Shown here: positions 1 through 5,956 of the stretch, in pieces
Numbering within the stretch: the stretch's first letter is position 1
Layout of the letters: every line of letters begins with the position of its first letter
NCBI GenBank assembly: GCA_903912585.1
Contig: CAIWHY010000291.1
Span: forward strand, 1 to 5,956
DNA: 5,956 nt
Source: an uncultured Thermoleophilia bacterium
Lineage (GTDB): Bacteria > Actinomycetota > Thermoleophilia > UBA2241
Direction of reading: 5' to 3'
Notes under the pieces: generated by a model
What the model saw: the letters and a program-made list of their open reading frames with translations, nothing else
Databases searched by the model: none
Told to the model about the DNA's origin: nothing
Made by a program: the position numbers and the translations under genes

Positions 1-1
1 A

Positions 2-58
2 CTGGGCAACATCAGCCCGGCAGACTACGAACTGGCCGCCGCTTCGGCGGCCTCATGA
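2..58 (+). pseudogene. 3' end of an IS3-type transposase (OrfB-like), cut by the window edge
   Basis: The frame entering from the left edge reads LGNISPADYELAAASAAS and stops at TGA (56-58). The LG-x-x-SPA-(E/D)-(Y/F)-E pattern is the usual last segment of the integrase-core OrfB transposase of IS3-family elements, just after the HSxLG region. Only 18 codons are visible, so I cannot tell whether the copy is intact to the left. No clear IS3 terminal repeat follows the stop: a palindrome block and a fragment of a different transposase come next, which suggests the element's right end is lost. The call rests on a short motif and is moderate only. Confidence 0.55.
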
Positions 59-77
59 GGGGCTAGCATTGCTAGCC
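34..77. repeat. Cluster of three abutting palindromes
   Basis: Three perfect inverted repeats follow one another. The first is GGCCGCCG-CTT-CGGCGGCC (34-52, 8-bp arms, 3-nt loop). The second is the uninterrupted 10-bp palindrome CCTCATGAGG (51-60), which contains the IS3 stop codon. The third is GGCTAGC-ATT-GCTAGCC (61-77, 7-bp arms, 3-nt loop). No T-run follows, so a classical intrinsic terminator is not supported. The block sits exactly between the two transposase remnants and could be an insertion junction or a recoded transposon end. Its function is unknown. Confidence 0.7.
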
Positions 78-287
78 GAGAACTGTCTGCGAAGACGGGG
101 CAACTCCATCCTAGACGAGTGCTGGAAGCCTTCCTTCGCCCGCTACCTGGTGCCCAGGTACATGGGCCTGCGTCGTGAGCTGGTGCGCTACCTGCGGCTC
201 TACAACTACGACCGCACGCACCACGGGCGCCTCACCAAGGGCCGCATCCCCGCCGAGGTGCTCGGTGCCGCTAAGATGTGGCGGTAG
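69..287 (+). pseudogene. C-terminal fragment of an IS481-like transposase (integrase core domain)
   Basis: This open frame has only a TTG at its left end and encodes the last third of a DDE integrase-core transposase. From about residue 15 it reads ILDECWKPSFARYLVP, then GLRRELVRYLRLYNYDRTHH, then GRLTKGRIPAEVLGAAKMW and stop at 285-287. The YNxDRxHxGRxxxGRxPxEV block is characteristic of the IS481-type/integrase C-terminal region of high-GC bacteria. The RNase-H fold core with the first two catalytic Asp residues is absent. Where family members carry (N)GxxER with the catalytic Glu, this copy reads NCLRRR, so the Glu seems lost. With no N-terminal two thirds it cannot be functional. The homologous part probably begins near 75-81, just right of the palindrome block. 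Confidence 0.75.
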
Positions 288-323
288 CAGGCGGATGTGT
301 CGCTACATCTCGGAGTCAGTACA
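288..323 (+). mobile_element. Probable right terminal sequence of the IS481-like element
   Basis: The 36 bp after the transposase stop end in AGTACA at 323. Read from the other strand they begin TGTACTGACTCC, and IS481-family ends normally begin with TGT. The spacing from stop codon to end is typical for a compact IS. A weak 5-bp inverted repeat, GATGT (294-298) and ACATC (305-309), lies inside. The left end is missing, so the terminal repeat cannot be confirmed by pairing. The exact boundary is inferred. Confidence 0.4.
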
Positions 324-656
324 TTCTAGCGGGCGAGCCCTCGACTCATCGTCGCCAGTCACGACCCCCGGCTCGAGGCCGAGTGCATTCGCCACCTCGT
401 CGCTTCTGAGGAGCTTGGTCTGAGCGTCCGAGCTGAGCGTCTGCGCGAGCATAGCCTGGAACGTCATGACGTCGTCCAGTTCCGCTGGGGTCTTGAGAAG
501 AGACCACTCGGCCTGGACCTCGTTCAGAGCGTCCGAGAGGCAGCGCGTGGCGTCCGCCGCTGAGCCTTCTCGTTCCAGCACGTCGAGCGCGTCGTTGAAA
601 TGCGACACCGCCGCGCCCAGATGCCCAGCGCTCGCCAAGTTGCTCAACCAGGACAT
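303..656 (-). CDS. Hypothetical 117-residue helical protein
   Basis: I do not recognise a family. The product starts MSWLSNLASAGHLGAAVSHF and is predicted mostly alpha-helical and soluble, with no signal peptide or membrane segment. An acidic, loop-like C-terminus follows the VANALGLEPG stretch. The ATG (654-656) has an exact GGAGG at 664-668, seven bases upstream, which is strong evidence that this is translated rather than the overlapping plus-strand frames. It lies 81 bp downstream of the restored end of the C45 hydrolase gene on the same strand, so it may be read through from the operon or have its own promoter. The last six codons (C112 to M117 and stop) lie within what looks like the IS481 terminal sequence, so the native C-terminus may have been replaced. 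GC-rich codon use supports coding. Confidence 0.7.
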   Translation of the reverse strand: MSWLSNLASAGHLGAAVSHFNDALDVLEREGSAADATRCLSDALNEVQAEWSLLKTPAELDDVMTFQAMLAQTLSSDAQTKLLRSDEVANALGLEPGVVTGDDESRARPLECTDSEM

Positions 657-663
657 GCGTCTC

Positions 664-668
664 CCTCC
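664..668 (-). promoter_or_regulatory. Ribosome binding site of the 117-residue hypothetical gene
   Basis: The minus strand reads GGAGG-GAGACGC-ATG, a perfect Shine-Dalgarno core with 7-nt spacing. It is the strongest ribosome binding site in the window and decides both strand and start for the gene at 303-656. In the rest of the gap (669-737) I see no convincing -35/-10 pair and no stem with a T-run. Confidence 0.8.
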
Positions 669-737
669 AACATAGTCCGTGCTCAGTGCGTGTTTGAGCT
701 GGTGATGAAGCGCATCTTGCCGAACGGTACCGGGCGC

Positions 738-991
738 TTAGCTCAGAAGCCCCGGAGACGCCGCAGTGGTCTCCTGTCGGGCGGCAAGAAAGGTGCCGTA
801 GTCGAGCTCTCGGTACGGCGTCCGGCAGGGTTGTCCGTCGGCGAGCCACAGGCGTCGCTCGCGGAGATCCATGACGACGGAGGCCACCGTCGCCGACCGG
901 TCGAGCTTGAGCTGGCGCTCGTCCGCGTGAGAGCAGATGCTCCAAGGCCAATCGGCATGGTCGGAGAGCATCGCTGTCAGCGCTGCGCGCG
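738..991 (-). pseudogene. Frameshifted C-terminal segment of the C45 hydrolase gene
   Basis: This stretch, read in the frame ending at TAA (738-740), encodes the expected end of the peptidase C45 protein. It begins ALTAMLSDHADWPWSICSH, continues with RSATVASVVMDLRERRLWLA, then reads ADGQPC and PYRELDYGTFL. The DHxxxPxSICxH and SATVASVVMDL...LW.ADG motifs are what I expect at the C-terminus of acyl-CoA:6-APA acyltransferase-like proteins, so this is not an independent gene. It has no plausible start of its own and follows directly on the catalytic part (977-1897) after a 2-bp frame change at the GC run 985-993. It contributes about 81 residues including the last strands of the Ntn fold, so a product without it is probably unstable. 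Confidence 0.8.
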
Positions 992-1897
992 CGAGATCGC
1001 TCTCGCCAGCAACGGCCGGGCCCGCTGCAGTCTGACGGCGCTGTCGGGCATGGCCCACAACGAGACGTCGGTCACCCCTGGTTGCGTTTGCAGTAGGTGG
1101 TTGGTGTGCAAGAGCAATCCGTCCTCAGGTCCAGACACTCTGAGACGGCTGAAGTCTCCCGGTGCCGCCTCGACGTCGAGCGCGACTCCGTCAGCGGACG
1201 CCAGCAGGTAGTTGGCCGACGAGGACCTGAACCCGGCCTGAAGGCCGGAAAGCACGTCGGTGACCGTCTCAGAATCGAGGACGGAACGCAGGAGCACGTG
1301 ATAGGGGATTCCCGGCTCGCCACGGTCGAGATCGGTGACGATGGCATTGGTCACCAGCCCGACGCCGGCGGAGTTCATGCCCAGCTTTGCCAGCAGGCCC
1401 GCTTCGACCACCGTGACGAAGGCGGGCCTGCCGATCTGGCGCGCCTCCAGCACGGCGACCGTGTCGAAGCTGTGCGGGAGCCAATCCCAGTTCTGACCGA
1501 TGAGCATGTGACCGCCGGATCTCTCGGGCAGGGCGGCGAACGCAGTGCACTCCCCGGCGCCAGAGACAGGACGAGAGAGCGCCTGCCTGGCCTTTGCCGC
1601 GAACATGACCTCGCTGCGCACATTGAGGGCGAGGACGTCCTCGAAGCGAAGTCCGGAGCCCTCCGCCATGCCATGCATCTCCCTGAGGTACTTCGGCCTG
1701 ACTGCATGGATGGGAGGCACGTAGCGCATAGGCTCCTCAGTGACTTTGTCCCAACTCCAGGAGGCGTAGCGGTCGAAGACCTCCTCGTAGGCGTCGCGTG
1801 ATCGCAGCATGCGCTCTCGCGCTTGCTCTCCGTACTGCCGTCCGCGCTCCTGTGGCTCTCCCTCGACGCGCACGTGCGGAAACTGCCCTGAGGTCAT
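977..1897 (-). CDS. Peptidase C45 / isopenicillin-N acyltransferase-like Ntn hydrolase, frameshifted near its 3' end
   Basis: The protein belongs to the C45 family of autoproteolytic N-terminal-nucleophile amidases/acyltransferases, whose precursors cut themselves before a Cys that becomes the nucleophile. Visible parts (numbered from ATG 1895-1897) are the N-terminal RGRQYGEQAR region (residues 18-27), AEGSGLRFEDVLALNVRSE (78-96), GECTAF with candidate nucleophile Cys117, GQNWDW (134-139), KLGMNSAGVGL (171-181) and HTNHLL (264-269). The frame ends prematurely at TGA (977-979) after ISRAQR, whereas the family C-terminus continues in another frame to 738. Removing one GC from the run 985-993 gives 385 residues, normal for the family. 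I favour the ATG at 1897 because AGGTGA lies 5 nt upstream; a GTG at 1904-1906 would add three residues. It is the last enzyme of the transporter/asparaginase operon. The substrate is unknown and no signal peptide is seen. Confidence 0.85.
   Translation of the reverse strand: MTSGQFPHVRVEGEPQERGRQYGEQARERMLRSRDAYEEVFDRYASWSWDKVTEEPMRYVPPIHAVRPKYLREMHGMAEGSGLRFEDVLALNVRSEVMFAAKARQALSRPVSGAGECTAFAALPERSGGHMLIGQNWDWLPHSFDTVAVLEARQIGRPAFVTVVEAGLLAKLGMNSAGVGLVTNAIVTDLDRGEPGIPYHVLLRSVLDSETVTDVLSGLQAGFRSSSANYLLASADGVALDVEAAPGDFSRLRVSGPEDGLLLHTNHLLQTQPGVTDVSLWAMPDSAVRLQRARPLLARAISRAQR
985..993. repeat. Alternating GC run at the C45 frameshift site
   Basis: The plus strand reads GCGCGCGCG. Deleting one GC unit joins the upstream frame (…LLARAISR) to the downstream frame (ALTAMLSDH…) with no extra residues and family-like spacing. 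A 2-bp gain here is therefore the simplest explanation of the broken frame, either as a real slippage mutation or as a sequencing/assembly error. Confidence 0.65.
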
Positions 1898-1902
1898 CGC
1901 GG

Positions 1903-1908
1903 TCACCT
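1903..1908 (-). promoter_or_regulatory. Ribosome binding site deciding the C45 hydrolase start
   Basis: The minus strand reads AGGTGA-CCGCG-ATG, a good Shine-Dalgarno match 5 nt before the ATG at 1895-1897. The same bases contain a GTGA (1903-1906) in which a TGA closing the frame upstream overlaps a possible GTG start, the arrangement used at two other junctions of this operon. Confidence 0.55.
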
Positions 1909-1998
1909 CGCGTCTTCCGTGGCCGCCATCGCGGCGATCTCTCCCGCCGTCGCGAGGCAGATCTCATCGACCCGGGCCGGCTCAGCCGCCGGGCAGAG
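1903..1998 (-). other. Coding-like open tail between the asparaginase and C45 genes
   Basis: In the frame one base off that of the asparaginase, 31 codons run open from 1998 to the TGA at 1903-1905. The later part reads RVDEICLATAGEIAAMAATE. Nearly all third positions are G or C and first positions are G-rich, as in the real genes nearby. No start codon precedes most of it. Removing one base from the CCCGGCGGC stretch near 1986-1994 would join it to the asparaginase, giving about 332 residues with a helical tail. The alternative is a chance open stretch in GC-rich DNA: the asparaginase already ends near the usual position after its VGE motif. Confidence 0.35.
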
Positions 1999-2902
1999 TC
2001 ACGACCAGTTCGCCCACGACGTCGCCGGGAGAGTTCAGGACAGGCGGGCGCGCCCGGCGACGGGCGGCCTCCGGCACGCCGGAGAGGCCGAGGTGCCGGA
2101 CCAGTAGCGCGATGAGGCCGAGTCCCGGAGCGCGCATGGCGCCGTCCAGGGCTTTGACGGCGATGCCTCCTCCGTCGGGCAGGGAGGCGCAGCACAGGCC
2201 CTCGGCTCCGCCCTTGGAGAGGACGCCGGGAAACGCCTGCATGATCACTGTGTCTTCCTCGCCCTCCCCCTCGATCAGCAGGGGGTGCGCCAGCATCGCT
2301 GCCGCGATGCGAGGCGCCAGTCGCGGCAGTCGCGCGTAGGCTCGCGCCATGGCGGTGATGGGGGTCGCATAGACGACGATGCCGCAGCCGTCCACGCCGC
2401 AGGGCATGTCGGAGGCGGCGATGCCGGTGGCCTCCGCGACCGACTCTATTCCGGCCACCTGGGCCGGATGACCAGCGCGCTGATAAGTAGGGACGTCCCA
2501 CCCGTGGTACACGCATGCGGCCAGCATCCCGGTATGGTTGCCGGAGCAGTTGTACCCGGCCTTGAGCTTGTGGTCGCAGCGCAGGTCGTCTTCGCTCAGG
2601 CCGATGTCGGCGAGCATGCGCCGCACGAGATCGACGTGGATCGACGCCCCGACGTGCGAGGCGGAGATGATGGCCATCTCGGGGTCGCCCCAGCCGAAGT
2701 GGTCGATCGTTCCGTCGTCGACCCACGGCCGCGCTTGGAACGGCTTGGCGGACGAGCGCCAGTACGTCGAGAAGTCGGCGTCGCCGTAGCGGGCGACCTC
2801 GGCGCCGCGCTCGTCCGCGACGCTGGCCACGAGCTGATGCCGGCTCTCGACGGCAGGGCCGCGCCACACGTCGACGAAGATCGGAGCGTACTGCCTGCTC
2901 AC
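1982..2902 (-). CDS. L-asparaginase, Asparaginase_II (R. etli AnsA/ReAV) family
   Basis: The family hydrolyses L-asparagine to aspartate and ammonia in the cytoplasm and is unrelated in fold to the E. coli AnsA/AnsB enzymes. The 306-residue product shows RGPAVESRHQ (14-23), the SxxK motif in RSSAKPFQ with Ser50 and Lys53, SASH with Ser82, CSGNHTGM with Cys119, GHPAQ (144-148), DGCG with Asp171 and Cys173, SKGGAEG (229-235) and VKALDGAMRA (249-258). These fit the ReAV active-site Ser48, Lys51, Ser80, Cys135, Asp187 and Cys189 with constant offsets, but the ReAV zinc ligand Lys138 falls on Asn122. The Ser82-to-Cys119 interval is shorter than in ReAV. The GTG start overlaps the upstream ATPase stop by GTGA and implies translational coupling. 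The true substrate could be another amide. The C-terminus may be affected by a frameshift (see 1903-1998). Confidence 0.88.
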   Translation of the reverse strand: MSRQYAPIFVDVWRGPAVESRHQLVASVADERGAEVARYGDADFSTYWRSSAKPFQARPWVDDGTIDHFGWGDPEMAIISASHVGASIHVDLVRRMLADIGLSEDDLRCDHKLKAGYNCSGNHTGMLAACVYHGWDVPTYQRAGHPAQVAGIESVAEATGIAASDMPCGVDGCGIVVYATPITAMARAYARLPRLAPRIAAAMLAHPLLIEGEGEEDTVIMQAFPGVLSKGGAEGLCCASLPDGGGIAVKALDGAMRAPGLGLIALLVRHLGLSGVPEAARRRARPPVLNSPGDVVGELVVTLPGG

Positions 2903-3893
2903 ACCATCACCGCCTGTCCTGTCGCGCTTGTGTCGAAGTCGTCCGGCAGGTGGCATGAGACCAGGCGGTCGCCGACCGCGTGCGGCTGCGGGCACTCGGT
3001 GGTGCAGATGTCCATGCGGAACGGGCAGCGCGGGTGGAAGCGGCACCCCTCGGGAGGGCGGACGGCGCTGGGCACGTCGCCCTCCAGCACCTTCATCGTC
3101 CCGCGCGCCTCGGGATCGGGCGACGGAGAGCTCCTCAGCAAGGCCACTGTGTAGGGATGCCGCGGGACGCGAAAGACTTCCGCCGCCGGGCCGTGCTCGA
3201 CGATGCGTCCGAGGTACATGACGGCGAGCGAATGCGCCATGGACTCGACGACCGCGAGGTCGTGGGCGATGAAGAGATACGTGAGGCCGAGGCGCCGCTG
3301 AAGGTCGTCGAGCAGCACGAGGATGCGGGCCTGCACGGAAACGTCGAGCGCGGAGGTAGGCTCGTCGAGCACGACGAGCTTCGGGTCGAGGGCGAGGGCC
3401 CGCGCGATGGCGATGCGCTGGCACTGGCCGCCGCTGAACTCGTGCGAGCGGCGCCACAAGTGCTGCGTCCCCAGACCGACCATCTCGAGCAGGGAGAGGA
3501 CGCGCGCCTCAAGGTCCCTGGCGCTGAGGTGAACCTGCGCCCGGAGCGGCTCGGCGACCAGGTCGTGGACGGTCATGCGCGGGTTCAGCGACGAGTACGG
3601 ATCCTGGAACACGACCTGCGCGTCGCGCATCACCTTGCGGCGCTTGCGCGTGCTCAGATCGGATAGGTCCTGGCCGAGGAACCGGATGGCGCCCGACGTC
3701 GGCTTGACCAGCTGCAGGACGGCGCGGGCCGCGGTGGACTTGCCGCAGCCGGACTCGCCGACGAGGGCGAGCGTCTCGCCCTCGGTGATGGCGAACGAGA
3801 TGTCGTCCACGGCATGCACGGTGTCGATCGACTTCTTGCCGAGACCCCGGCGGATGTGGAAGTGGACGGTGAGGTCGTCGACCTGCAGCAGGC

Positions 3894-3897
<4 letters not shown>
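2899..3897 (-). CDS. dppF: Oligo/dipeptide ABC transporter ATP-binding protein, DppF/OppF type
   Basis: One of the two cytoplasmic ATPases that drive peptide import. The 332-residue protein has Walker A GESGCGKST (47-55), Q-loop FQDP (97-100), signature FSGGQ (154-158), Walker B VVLDEP (175-180), D-loop SALD and switch His212 in AHD. The oligopeptide-transporter C-terminal extension begins at GCRFHPRC and has Cys285, Cys291, Cys298, Cys302 and Cys315. The family's usual SGGQRQR reads SGGQCQR here. The GTG start overlaps the DppD-type stop by 4 bp (GTGA), with AGGTGA upstream as ribosome binding site. It pairs with the product of 3894-4937. The family assignment is firm; the dpp name is by similarity and the cargo may be another peptide-like compound. 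Confidence 0.93.
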
Positions 3898-4937
<1,040 letters not shown>

Positions 4938-4941
4938 AGTC

Positions 4942-5847
4942 CTACCTCTTCGAGCGCGGGTCGAGCACGTCGCGCAGACCGTCGCCTACCAGGTTGAACG
5001 CGAGCACCAGGATCAGGATGGCAAGGCCGGCGAAGGCGCCGATCCACCATTGGTCGAGGATGTAGGCGCGCCCCTCCGAGATCATCAGGCCCCAGTCCGC
5101 GACCGGCGGCTGGGCGCCGAGGCCGATGAAGCTCAACCCGGCCGCCGCCAGGATCACGGTGCCGATGTCGAGGGTCATCTGCACGATGACCGGCCCGAAG
5201 GAGTTGGGCAGGATGTGCCGCGCGATGATGTGGAAGTCTCCCACTCCCATCGTCTTCGCGGCCTCGACGTAGGGTCGCTCGCGCAGCGAGACGGCCATGC
5301 CACGCACGAGCCTCGTGTACCATGGCCACCAGGAGATAACGATGGCGATCATCGCGTTGCGGATGCTGGGGCCGAGGAAGGCCACGAACACGATGGCCAA
5401 GATCAGCGAGGGGAAGGCGAGGAACACGTCGCAGATGCGCATCACCACCTCGTCGAGCCTGCCGCCGAAGTAGCCGGCAATGCCCCCGATGGGTACGCCG
5501 ATGAGGACGATGGCGGCCGTGACCACGAACGAGATGATGAGCGGGATCCGGGCGCCGTAGATGACGCGGCTGAGCACGTCCCGCCCGTAGTTGTCGGTGC
5601 CCAGGAGGTGCCTGGCGCTCGGCGCCTGGAGCCGCTCCGTGAGATTCGAGTCGCCGCGACCCTGCGCCGGGTAGGGCGCGATCCAGGGGCCGATGATGGC
5701 CACGACGATGGTGAACACGATGATCGCCAGGCCGATGACGGCCAGCTTGTCCTTGAAGAAGATGCGCACGTTGTAGCGCGCCTCGTCGAGCGACGACTGG
5801 TGGCGGACGCGCCAGTCCGACATCCGTGTGGTCTCAGCGGCTTCCAC
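4942..5847 (-). CDS. dppC: Oligo/dipeptide ABC transporter permease, DppC/OppC type
   Basis: This inner-membrane subunit of 301 residues has an N-terminal cytoplasmic segment followed by a first membrane helix (about 35-57). Then comes the family hallmark HLLGTDNYGRDVLSRVIYGA (80-99). Further hydrophobic segments lie at about 101-125, 141-160, 164-178, 217-242 and 267-288. The EAA loop that docks on the ATPases is EAAKTMGVGDFHIIARHILP (195-214). The protein ends with the typical GDGLRDVLDPRSKR. GTG (5845-5847) is preferred as start because AGGGG lies 6 nt upstream. An in-frame ATG at 5821-5823 lacks a good site. It starts 9 bp after the DppB-type stop, consistent with one transcript. Confidence 0.93.
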   Translation of the reverse strand: MEAAETTRMSDWRVRHQSSLDEARYNVRIFFKDKLAVIGLAIIVFTIVVAIIGPWIAPYPAQGRGDSNLTERLQAPSARHLLGTDNYGRDVLSRVIYGARIPLIISFVVTAAIVLIGVPIGGIAGYFGGRLDEVVMRICDVFLAFPSLILAIVFVAFLGPSIRNAMIAIVISWWPWYTRLVRGMAVSLRERPYVEAAKTMGVGDFHIIARHILPNSFGPVIVQMTLDIGTVILAAAGLSFIGLGAQPPVADWGLMISEGRAYILDQWWIGAFAGLAILILVLAFNLVGDGLRDVLDPRSKR

Positions 5848-5856
5848 TCTGCGCCC

Positions 5857-5956
5857 CTACCTCAGTGCGATCCGCGGGTCGACGACGGCCTGGGCGAGGT
5901 CGACGACGAGGTTCGCGATCACGTAGACGAAGGCGATCATCACGGTGACGCCGACG
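5857..5956 (-). CDS. dppB: Oligo/dipeptide ABC transporter permease, DppB/OppB type, C-terminal part only
   Basis: The frame running in from the right edge ends with a hydrophobic helix, then NLVVDLAQAVVDPRIALR and TAG (5857-5859). The NLxVDLxxxxxDPR ending is characteristic of DppB/OppB permeases, and the position directly before a DppC-type gene is the usual order. Only the last 33 amino-acid codons are present, ending the final transmembrane helix and a short cytoplasmic tail. The start and the rest of the fold lie outside the window, as presumably does the binding-protein gene. Confidence 0.85.
   Translation of the reverse strand, partial: VGVTVMIAFVYVIANLVVDLAQAVVDPRIALR

Noticed and set aside
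61..77. Hairpin GGCTAGC-ATT-GCTAGCC as an intrinsic terminator
   Set aside because: The stem is good but no T-run follows on either strand, so it is reported only as a palindrome.
294..309. Small inverted repeat GATGT/ACATC as an operator or terminator
   Set aside because: Five-bp arms with a 6-nt spacer are too weak, and the site lies within the probable IS end.
977..1019. Programmed -1 ribosomal frameshifting in the C45 gene
   Set aside because: No X-XXY-YYZ slippery heptamer is visible where the frames overlap, and a simple GC-unit gain explains the data.
738..1058. Independent 106-residue gene downstream of the C45 gene
   Set aside because: Its first part overlaps the C45 frame with non-family sequence, while the rest matches the C45 C-terminus. 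It is a frameshifted piece, not a separate gene.
600..1211. 203-codon plus-strand open frame over the C45 3' end
   Set aside because: It is opposite the conserved C45 C-terminal segment, low in hydrophobic structure and without a ribosome binding site.
1097..1801. Long plus-strand open frame of 234 codons opposite the C45 gene
   Set aside because: It is antisense to a gene with clear family motifs, has no recognisable domain and is expected from GC-rich codon bias on the opposite strand.
2903..3457. 185-codon upstream extension of the asparaginase frame
   Set aside because: This part runs through the DppF-type ATPase gene in a shadow frame, is Arg/Pro-rich and lacks any domain. The GTG at 2902 with the GTGA overlap is the natural start.

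Overview
The window looks like a high-GC bacterial chromosome segment. GTG starts are common, codon third positions are strongly G/C, and genes are packed head to tail with 4-bp GTGA overlaps. Actinomycetota (for example Thermoleophilia or Rubrobacteria) or Chloroflexota would fit, but the sequence does not settle the phylum.

Positions 5956 down to 738, on the minus strand, hold one catabolic-looking operon. In transcription order it carries the last 33 codons of a DppB-type permease, a complete DppC-type permease, two complete oligo/dipeptide ABC ATPases (DppD-type and DppF-type), an L-asparaginase of the Rhizobium etli AnsA/ReAV (Asparaginase_II) family, and a peptidase C45 / penicillin acyltransferase-like Ntn hydrolase. 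The first five genes have spacings of -4 to +9 bp. The ABC genes would import a peptide or peptide-like amide. The two enzymes both act on amide or acyl-amino bonds, which suggests uptake followed by amide cleavage of one class of nitrogenous substrate. The substrate-binding protein is not in the window and may lie upstream of the truncated permease gene.

The two enzyme genes carry the main surprises. The C45 gene is frameshifted at a GCGCGCGCG run (985-993), so its C-terminal 81 or so residues lie in another frame. Removing one GC unit restores a 385-residue protein. The asparaginase gene stops at 1982, but a coding-like tail continues in another frame and ends at 1903 in a GTGA overlap with a possible GTG start of the C45 gene. 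The asparaginase also appears to have Asn in place of the Lys zinc ligand of ReAV.

Downstream of the operon, after about 80 bp with no visible terminator, is an unrecognised 117-residue helical protein gene (656-303) with a strong ribosome binding site. Its last codons run into what looks like the end of an insertion sequence.

Positions 1-323, plus strand, are an insertion-sequence graveyard: the last 18 codons of an IS3-type transposase, a 44-bp block of three abutting palindromes, and the last third of an IS481-like integrase-core transposase with its probable terminal repeat. I see no RNA genes, CRISPR arrays or phage genes.
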